From Bryobacteraceae bacterium (GTDB lineage Bacteria > Acidobacteriota > Terriglobia > Bryobacterales > Bryobacteraceae), in assembly GCA_023384675.1 (NCBI GenBank), contig JAHDVK010000004.1, positions 214,486 to 278,485 of the forward strand: DNA of 64,000 nucleotides, in the 5' to 3' direction. This document shows positions 18,253 through 24,397 of this stretch, one piece after another. The position numbers and the translations under genes are program-made. The notes beneath the pieces are model-generated. The model was not told the DNA's origin. It made no database searches and saw only the letters and a program-made list of their open reading frames with translations. Numbering within the stretch: position 1 is the stretch's first letter; each line of letters opens with the position of its first letter.

Positions 18253-19146
18253 CTACAGCCCGGCTTCGGTCCGCCGCAGGTACTGGGCCGCTTCCTGAGC
18301 CACAACCTCGCCCGAGGGCTCGAAGTGGAACACTTCCACCGATACCCATCCCTGGTATCCGATCTCACGCAGCGTCCGGAGCACCAGCGCGAAATCATAT
18401 TCGCCCGCACCCGGATGCCGCCCGTCCATCTCGTTCACGTGCACGTGCCGGATGTGCTTCGCATACCGCCGGATCAGCGCATCGTGCGGCTCTGTCTCGC
18501 CCGCCGTGTTGTGCGTGTCGAACAGCGTCTGCACCGCCGGATGACCGATGCTCTCCACCATCGCTACTGTCTCGGCCATCGTCGTCAGCACGTTCGAGAG
18601 GTGCGGTGCCAGCGTTTCGGGCAACAAAGTCACTCCGCGCTCCGCCGCATGCGGCGCCAGCGTGGCGAGCCCATCGCGAATGCGCCCCACCGCTTCCTGC
18701 CTGCTAACTCCCTCCACCGCATCACGCTGCCTGCTCGACCCCAGCACTATACCCCCGCCGCCCAGGCCCGCGCACAGGTCGATCAAGCGCCGGAAGTACG
18801 CCCAGCTCCGCTCGCGCACGCCCGCGTCCGGCGTCGTGATGTGCAGCCCCTTGGGCGCGGCCAGCAGGTTGTGCAGCCCCACGAACTCGAGTCCCTCGCC
18901 TGCCATCATTCGGCGCAACTCCGCTCGCGCTCCCGCCGTCAACGCTGCCGGATCATCGCCCAGCGTCGCCGGGCCGATCTCCAGCCCGGTGTACCCGGTG
19001 GCCACCGCCAGCCGGCAAGCCTCCGCAAACCCGGCCTCTCGGAACGTGTTGTTGCACACCGCCAGCTTCATCCCGCTATCGCTCCCGCGCTTCGCGCACG
19101 CTGCCGCGGCCAGCCCCAGTAGCACTTCGCGCCGCCGGGGCTTCAT
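18253..19146 (-). CDS. Sugar phosphate isomerase/epimerase (xylose isomerase-like TIM barrel)
   Basis: The 297-residue protein has RRREVLLGLAAAACAK at its N terminus, a Tat-like leader with a lipobox-like AAAC. The barrel shows AP-endonuclease/isomerase metal-site signatures: glutamate in LLPETL, FDTHNT, HVHVNEMDG and VSVEVF. The ATG at 19146 overlaps the amidohydrolase stop (ATGA), which fixes the start; a longer reading would run through that gene. It is the last gene of a four-gene minus-strand operon. It probably isomerises or epimerises a keto-sugar produced by the Gfo/Idh/MocA protein upstream. Confidence 0.88.
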   Translation of the reverse strand: MKPRRREVLLGLAAAACAKRGSDSGMKLAVCNNTFREAGFAEACRLAVATGYTGLEIGPATLGDDPAALTAGARAELRRMMAGEGLEFVGLHNLLAAPKGLHITTPDAGVRERSWAYFRRLIDLCAGLGGGGIVLGSSRQRDAVEGVSRQEAVGRIRDGLATLAPHAAERGVTLLPETLAPHLSNVLTTMAETVAMVESIGHPAVQTLFDTHNTAGETEPHDALIRRYAKHIRHVHVNEMDGRHPGAGEYDFALVLRTLREIGYQGWVSVEVFHFEPSGEVVAQEAAQYLRRTEAGL

Positions 19147-20195
19147 AACCTGAACAGCCGCCGCGCATTCGTCGTAAAGATCTTCGTCTCCATGGAGGCA
19201 GGCAGCTTCAGGCTCTTCACCAGGCCCGTGATCATCTTCGGATCCACCCACGGATGGTCGCTCGCATAGAGCATCCGGTCCTCACCCGCGAAGTCGATCC
19301 CGTAACGGATCGCCAGCGCAATCGGCGACACCGTATCGAGCCACACCTGCTTCAGATACTCGCTCGGCGGGCGCTTGATGTTTTCCGCGCCTCGCTTCAA
19401 CACCTGCGTCTGATGGTCGAGCCGCCCGATCAGATACGGCAGCGTGCCGCCCACGTGTGGACACACCAGCTTGAGCGCCGGATACTGATCCAGGATGCCC
19501 GCCAGGATGATGCGCGCCAGCGCGATCGTGGTGTCGAACATCAGCCCCAGCCCCGCCGCCATCGTGTAGCCCTTCGTCGCCTCATACGTCATCGGATATG
19601 CCGGATGCAGCAGCACTGGCAGGTCCAGCTTCACTGCCTGCTCGAACATCGGGCGGAATTGGGGCTCGTCCGGCCACTTGCCCGCCAGGTTCGAATACAG
19701 CAGGATGCCCTTCATCCCCAGCCGGCCCACGCACCGCTCCATCTCCTTCAGCGACTCATCGATGTTCTGCAGCGGCAGCACCATCAACCCGAAGAACCGC
19801 GCGGGGTGCTTTCGCGTGATGTCCGCCACGTAGTCGTTCACCAGCCGCGCCACGGCCGGGCCTTCGGCCCCGAACAGTTCCGGTCCCGGATCGTTGATGC
19901 TGAGGCCCGTCATCGCGATGCCCGCCTCGTCCATGTCGCGCAGCTTGGCCCCGGCGTCGGTATGCTGCGGCTGCAGCCTTCGCACCCAATCGCCCACCAC
20001 CACCACTGTCCCGCCGTCCTGCTGCCGGACGTACGGCGGCTCGTTGCGCTTCTCCATCATCCGGATCAGTTCCGGCACGAAGATGTGGCTCTGGCAATCG
20101 ATCTTGCCGCTTTCGGCTGACTGCATCCCGCTCATCGTTGCTCCCAGGCCCGCGCCCAGCGCGGCGGATTGAATGAACTCACGCCGGTCCCTCAT
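19143..20195 (-). CDS. Amidohydrolase-2 (ACMSD-like) family protein
   Basis: The 350-residue protein has a Tat-like leader (MRDRREFIQSAALGAGLGA). The TIM-barrel shows VLLHPAYPMT, CPHVGGTLPYLIGRLDHQ and LYASDHPWVDP, typical of metal-dependent hydrolases/decarboxylases of the 2-amino-3-carboxymuconate semialdehyde decarboxylase group. The first metal motif reads DCQSHIF, so the usual H-x-H is Q-x-H here. Members with altered motifs exist, but metal content is uncertain. It lies between a Gfo/Idh/MocA gene (six-base gap) and the epimerase (ATGA overlap). Lactone or enol-acid hydrolysis is a plausible role. Confidence 0.88.
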   Translation of the reverse strand: MRDRREFIQSAALGAGLGATMSGMQSAESGKIDCQSHIFVPELIRMMEKRNEPPYVRQQDGGTVVVVGDWVRRLQPQHTDAGAKLRDMDEAGIAMTGLSINDPGPELFGAEGPAVARLVNDYVADITRKHPARFFGLMVLPLQNIDESLKEMERCVGRLGMKGILLYSNLAGKWPDEPQFRPMFEQAVKLDLPVLLHPAYPMTYEATKGYTMAAGLGLMFDTTIALARIILAGILDQYPALKLVCPHVGGTLPYLIGRLDHQTQVLKRGAENIKRPPSEYLKQVWLDTVSPIALAIRYGIDFAGEDRMLYASDHPWVDPKMITGLVKSLKLPASMETKIFTTNARRLFRL

Positions 20196-20201
20196 CGCGG
20201 C

Positions 20202-21227
20202 CTACATCCCCGAGGCTTCGATGATGCACTCCTGCACCACCAGATCCTCGTGCGGCGACACCAGCAGCGGCGCCTCGCCGCGAATCGCCTTGGCGAACTC
20301 CACGAAGTCATCTTCGAACCGCCGGTACTTCGGCAACTCAACGGTCTGCGGCCCCTTCTGATACGCCCCCGCTGCCTTGTGCAGGTCCATCGTCAGCTGC
20401 GGCGGTTCGATCGGCGACATGGTCGCCGTTCCGTTGCTGCCGCTCACCACGAAGCTGCGATAGCGGCTCCCATTGGGGTCCAGCGCCGAGCCGACGACCA
20501 CGCCCAGCGCGCGCGGGAACTCGAACACGGCGATCGTGTTGTCCGCTAGGTTGTCGGGGAACGCTCCGTGCTTCTTCAGGTACGGCGTAATGCGGTCCGG
20601 CCGCCCCATCAGCAGCACCATCTGATCGATGATGTGCGACCCCAGTTCGAACATCTGCCCCCCGCGGAACCGTGCCCATTCAGGCCGCCGCTCCGGCTCG
20701 AGCGTCTTGTTGATCTTGGCCTCCACCATGTACACCTCGCCGAGCCAGCCGCCGCGCACCGCCTCGGCTATTCTGCGGAAGCCCGGATGATGCCGCCACA
20801 TGTAGCCTTGCTGGAACACCAGCTTCCTGCGCGCCGCCAAGTCCAGCATGTTGCGGAACGCGGCCACGCCCAGCGACGGCGGCTTTTCGATGTGGACATG
20901 CTTGCCCGCCTCGAGCGCCAGCGCCGCGTGCCGCGCATGGTCGATGGTGTCCGACTGCACCACTACCGCCTCGACAGCCTTGTCGCCCAATATCCTGTCC
21001 AGCGTCAGCACCGTCTCGCCCCGCCTGGCGAACTGCGCCCGCACCTCCTGGTCTTCATCCCACACTCCGGCCAGCGCGAACTCCGGCGAGGTCTTCACCA
21101 CCTCGAGCTTGCCCCGCGTGTGCGAATGGCTCGCGCCCAGAAAAGCCGTCCTGATGGGCTTGCCCGCGCCGCGCATCGGCGTCGCCGCGGCAGCCAGCGC
21201 CGCTCCCAGAAACTGTCTCCGCTGCAT
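20202..21227 (-). CDS. Gfo/Idh/MocA-family oxidoreductase, Tat leader
   Basis: The protein has 341 residues. I chose ATG 21227, not the ATG at 21236, because GGGAG sits nine bases before it and the Tat motif QRRQFLGAALAAAA then begins the protein. The nucleotide-binding region is atypical (TAFLGASHSHTRGKLEVV in place of G-x-G-x-x-G). The signature GKHVHIEKPPSLGVAAF and the second-domain MFELGSHIIDQMVLLMGRP are standard. It is the second gene of the operon that starts with the DUF6807 protein. It is not closely similar to the other two family members in the window and so probably has another substrate. Confidence 0.9.
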   Translation of the reverse strand: MQRRQFLGAALAAAATPMRGAGKPIRTAFLGASHSHTRGKLEVVKTSPEFALAGVWDEDQEVRAQFARRGETVLTLDRILGDKAVEAVVVQSDTIDHARHAALALEAGKHVHIEKPPSLGVAAFRNMLDLAARRKLVFQQGYMWRHHPGFRRIAEAVRGGWLGEVYMVEAKINKTLEPERRPEWARFRGGQMFELGSHIIDQMVLLMGRPDRITPYLKKHGAFPDNLADNTIAVFEFPRALGVVVGSALDPNGSRYRSFVVSGSNGTATMSPIEPPQLTMDLHKAAGAYQKGPQTVELPKYRRFEDDFVEFAKAIRGEAPLLVSPHEDLVVQECIIEASGM

Positions 21228-21242
21228 TCGGACCATCTCCCT

Positions 21243-22214
21243 TCACTTCCTGGCCGCGTAATCCGCGAACATCCCGTCCAGCTTCGTCGCGGGCGTCTCT
21301 CCATCCATCACTACCACGCGGTACCGGAACGCCTGCTTGCCGCCCTCCGGAATTGTGAAGCCCCCGTCTCGCGTCTTGTCGCGCGTGAAGCTCCGAAGCC
21401 CGAACGGATTCGCGGCGAACAGGCCATAACCCCGCGCGTGCCACGTCGTCGGGTGACGCAGGTTCGACGGGTGATCGAGCACCGCCACGCCCGCCGTCTT
21501 CCCGTCCACCTTCGCCTCGTAGTGAACCCACTTCGCCGGCTTGCCCCAGATGTTCTCCGTGCCCACTAGTCCTTCGGAGTTCGCCAGCCGCGCCCCACGG
21601 TCCTGCCGGAATTCCTCCCGCAGCCGCACGCCGAAACCGCCATCGTCCGTGTCGCCGAACTTCAACGGCACGCCGCGATCCGCGCTCACCTCGATCACCA
21701 CGTCGATCAACCCCGCCTCGCCGTCGGGTCGGAACGTATACGTCTCGCGGATGCTGCCGATGACGCCAGACTTCGCGCTTTGCATATGCAACAGCGCTGT
21801 CAGACTCGCCCCGCTGACCGCCGGGGCGCCATGCAAAACGAGCCGCGAAGTTTTCTCCCGTCCCTGCTCGCGCCAGAAGTCCTCGCCGTTGATGTCGCCA
21901 TGCCCGAACCAGATCCCGCGGTGCCAAATGTGGTCCTCGGAATCGCCCGGCAACGGGCTCACCGGATACCCGCGCGACACCAATACGCCGGCCGGCGTCC
22001 GCAGCGGATGCAGAAACGGCTTGTCCCACTTCGCGTGATAGTGGAACGCGGTGTACGACCGCCCGCCCTGCATCACCTCGGCCTCGTCGTGACCGACGCG
22101 AATCGACACGGCGGCCGGCGATTGAGCGCCGGCCGTACCCGGCATCGAATTGCAACCCCAAAGCCATGCCGCCATCGCGGCGGCAATCGCAAGAAAGAGA
22201 TGTCGTTGGTTCAC
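21243..22214 (-). CDS. DUF6807 (PmoA-family) lipoprotein
   Basis: The 323-residue protein has a lipoprotein signal (lipobox-like WLWGC, C21). The body matches the family annotated as PmoA/DUF6807: FHYHAKWDKPFLHPLRTPAGVLVSR, then DHIWHRGIWFGHGDINGEDFW, with many His and Trp residues. Despite the old name these are not methane monooxygenase subunits. They recur in Planctomycetes, Bacteroidetes and Acidobacteriota sugar-utilisation loci next to Gfo/Idh/MocA genes. GTG start with GGGAGG upstream. It heads the four-gene minus-strand operon whose promoter carries the CGTTCC-N10-GGAACG site. Confidence 0.87.
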   Translation of the reverse strand: MNQRHLFLAIAAAMAAWLWGCNSMPGTAGAQSPAAVSIRVGHDEAEVMQGGRSYTAFHYHAKWDKPFLHPLRTPAGVLVSRGYPVSPLPGDSEDHIWHRGIWFGHGDINGEDFWREQGREKTSRLVLHGAPAVSGASLTALLHMQSAKSGVIGSIRETYTFRPDGEAGLIDVVIEVSADRGVPLKFGDTDDGGFGVRLREEFRQDRGARLANSEGLVGTENIWGKPAKWVHYEAKVDGKTAGVAVLDHPSNLRHPTTWHARGYGLFAANPFGLRSFTRDKTRDGGFTIPEGGKQAFRYRVVVMDGETPATKLDGMFADYAARK

Positions 22215-22290
22215 TCGCTGGCCTCCCGGCAGGAATCCCGCGCTCCTTTCGCAAGCGTAAGCCTCGCGCGCGGAACTTGGTAGTTTACTA

Positions 22291-22314
22291 ACGTTCCCGC
22301 CGGTCCCGGAACGT
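22291..22314. promoter_or_regulatory. ACGTTCC-N10-GGAACGT operator before the DUF6807 operon
   Basis: ACGTTCC (22291-22297) and GGAACGT (22308-22314) form a perfect 7-bp inverted repeat, 77 bases or more above the GTG at 22214. Immediately beside it, GGAAC (22272) and GTTCC (22293) bracket TAGTTTACTA, an overlapping imperfect palindrome. The same 6-base arms with the same 10-base spacing recur at 24099 and, imperfectly, at 14303 and 9003. Confidence 0.65.
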
Positions 22315-22318
22315 GAGC

Positions 22319-23983
22319 TTAGGGCTTACCCGTCCTCTGCATCGGCTCTGGTCTCTCCACCAGCCGCTGCACCCAACGGAACCGCGCCGGCGGCCGCGGG
22401 GCCTCCGACGTCCAATGCGCGATCATCGTGTACAGCCCGATCCGCAGATTCTCCCGCTTGCCTGTCAGCCGCACTCCATCCCCGATCGGAACGTACTTCC
22501 GCCCGTCCCTGCTCGCGGATGCTGTGAGGATATCGTCCCGCACGTCAAGCCGCAGGATCACCGGCGGCGCGCCGGGAAAATCGTTGATCCTCTGGTCCTC
22601 ATCGTGGGTGCGTTCGAGCGTGAGCATGTTGCTGTGGAAGTGTCGGCGCGAAAGGTGTGTGGAGCCGCTGCCGGTTCCGCGGACTACCAATCCGGCCGCG
22701 CTCCCGGACACCGGCAGGAAGTCCATCAATGTCGCGAAGCTCCAGTCACCCTCCGGAGCAGGTCTCGTGAAGTACCAATTGCAGCCCACCGCCGAGGGCG
22801 CGAAACCCACCTGCAGCGCGCCTCCGTACAAGCTGGCGCTGGTGTTAGCGCCGCAATCGCTATCCTCGCGCCAGGCGGGGAAGTCTGCTGCGCGGAAGGG
22901 TCCTTCCGGCCGGTTGTGGAATGCCGGTCCGGACCGGAAACCATTGAATGCCGCCACCGCCGAAGGTCCGTCCGAACGCCCGTTGTACGCATAGATCGCC
23001 GCCCGCTGCACCGGGGGCAGCCCCGGCACGTCCACCGGCGGCGCAAACCGGGTCCAGTCGAACCCGTCGGCGCTGATCAACGCCTGATAGCCTGAGCCGT
23101 CCCGCCGCAGCGACAGCCATCTCGGCCGCCCGAACTGTCCCAGCCGGTCCGCAAGAAAGTGGCTCTGGTTCTGATTCGGAACCGCGTTCACCTCAAAGCT
23201 CTGCTCGAGCATGGCCCGGTCTTTGAAGTGCTGCCCGAACCTGACAAAGTGATCCGCGTCGCCCAACACCATCACCCCCGCCTGCTGCGTGGCGCTTTCC
23301 GGCGCAAAGGTTAACTCCACAACCGCATCTTCGCCCTGCTCCAGTTCCGGTCCTACTCGAACTGCGTCCGCCGCCACGTCCAAAGGCTTGCCGCGCAGAT
23401 CGCCGCGCTGCGTCAGAATGACAATCGCCGAGGGAGCCTGCCCGCCTTCCGCCTCCGGCGGTGGCGCCCAACGCAACGCCAGCCAGCCGCCCACCGTCAG
23501 CAGCAGGGCGACTGGAACCAGCCACCAGCCGAAACGCCGCCTGCCCTGCGCCCGTGGCTCTCCAGAGGCCGCCGGCCCGGCCTGCTGCTCCGGTGATGTC
23601 TCCTCAACCACGCGATAGCGGAACCTGGGAATGTAGGACCGCCGCGGCAGGCTGATCACCAACTGCTCCGCCGCGCCCTCCCCCTCGAAGTACTCTTCCA
23701 GCTTGCTCCGCACCTGGCTCGCCAGTTTCCGCACCGAAGCGTCGTCCAGTGGATTGAAGTCCTCGTTCCGGTGCAGCACCTGCTCGGCGATCTCGTATTG
23801 GTCGATCTCCGTCCGCCCCTCCAGCGCCGCCTGACCTGTGAACTGCAGGAATTCGCTCATGCGCCGCGACCCGGCAAACGCCTCGCTATCGGTCACGCGC
23901 TGCAATGCCGCACGGAAGGCTTCCACCTCCGCCTTGCTCACCGCCGGTGCCGCCGCTGTGTCCGGTTCGTGTTTATCCATCAT
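22319..23983 (-). CDS. ToxR-like membrane regulator: OmpR-type winged helix, one TM, two jelly-roll domains (predicted)
   Basis: The protein has 554 residues, taking the ATG at 23983. Residues about 20-125 resemble an OmpR/CadC winged helix in the form common in Acidobacteriota (SRRMSEFLQFTGQAAL, DASVRKLASQVRSKLEEYF, LPRRSYIPRFRYR). Compare the IRRLRSKLE and GVGYLLR pattern of the regulator at 33605. One transmembrane helix follows (about 168-188, FGWWLVPVALLLTVGGWLAL). The extracytoplasmic part appears to be two concanavalin-like/DUF1349-type domains (LSLRRDGSGYQALISADG; LRLDVRDDILTASASRDGR). No enzymatic motif is seen. The order fits a one-component sensor that reads periplasmic glycan and binds DNA. 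It lies next to the operator at 24099, making it the best candidate regulator of the 9-28 kb cluster; this link is inference. Confidence 0.72.
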   Translation of the reverse strand: MMDKHEPDTAAAPAVSKAEVEAFRAALQRVTDSEAFAGSRRMSEFLQFTGQAALEGRTEIDQYEIAEQVLHRNEDFNPLDDASVRKLASQVRSKLEEYFEGEGAAEQLVISLPRRSYIPRFRYRVVEETSPEQQAGPAASGEPRAQGRRRFGWWLVPVALLLTVGGWLALRWAPPPEAEGGQAPSAIVILTQRGDLRGKPLDVAADAVRVGPELEQGEDAVVELTFAPESATQQAGVMVLGDADHFVRFGQHFKDRAMLEQSFEVNAVPNQNQSHFLADRLGQFGRPRWLSLRRDGSGYQALISADGFDWTRFAPPVDVPGLPPVQRAAIYAYNGRSDGPSAVAAFNGFRSGPAFHNRPEGPFRAADFPAWREDSDCGANTSASLYGGALQVGFAPSAVGCNWYFTRPAPEGDWSFATLMDFLPVSGSAAGLVVRGTGSGSTHLSRRHFHSNMLTLERTHDEDQRINDFPGAPPVILRLDVRDDILTASASRDGRKYVPIGDGVRLTGKRENLRIGLYTMIAHWTSEAPRPPARFRWVQRLVERPEPMQRTGKP

Positions 23984-24001
23984 GGATGGCCGTGGCTGCA
24001 T

Positions 24002-24397
24002 TGCAATCCCTGCCTCAGTGTTGACAGCTTACCATCGCATCCCGCCGGCCACAATGGCAGGCCGGCTTGGCAGGCCATCGCCAGCGCTTCACTTAAGAAC
24101 GTTCCTTGCACCCGAGGAACGATCCGGCACTTCTGCTGGCTCTGCATACCGGGTGTACACTGATTCAACTCGTTGCAAGGGGCGTCTGGAGTAATCACCC
24201 GGAGCCAGCCCCCGTCGTGGTACAGCCCTATCGGCGCATGTCCGCCGCAGAAGTTTCCGGTGATGGAAGAAATAATGAAAGCCCGGCGGAGTTCTCGTTT
24301 CCGCGGCAGATCCACATCCCGAACGCTCGGCCACACCGCCCTCAAGCGCCTGCGGATGATTACCGCGTTCGTAACTGCAATTCGAAGGAGATCAGAG
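24002..24397. other. Divergent control region between membrane regulator and receptor
   Basis: No gene is supported here. The region holds the operator at 24099-24122 and a possible long 5' leader for the receptor, whose start codon is at 24398. Short open frames read through it in several frames but lack a ribosome site and a recognisable product. Confidence 0.5.
24099..24122. promoter_or_regulatory. ACGTTCC-N10-GGAACG operator between regulator and receptor genes
   Basis: ACGTTCC (24099-24105) and GGAACG (24116-24121) are separated by 10 bases, the same geometry as the site at 22291. It lies about 115 bases above the regulator's ATG and about 280 above the receptor's ATG, so it could control both. 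Confidence 0.65.
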
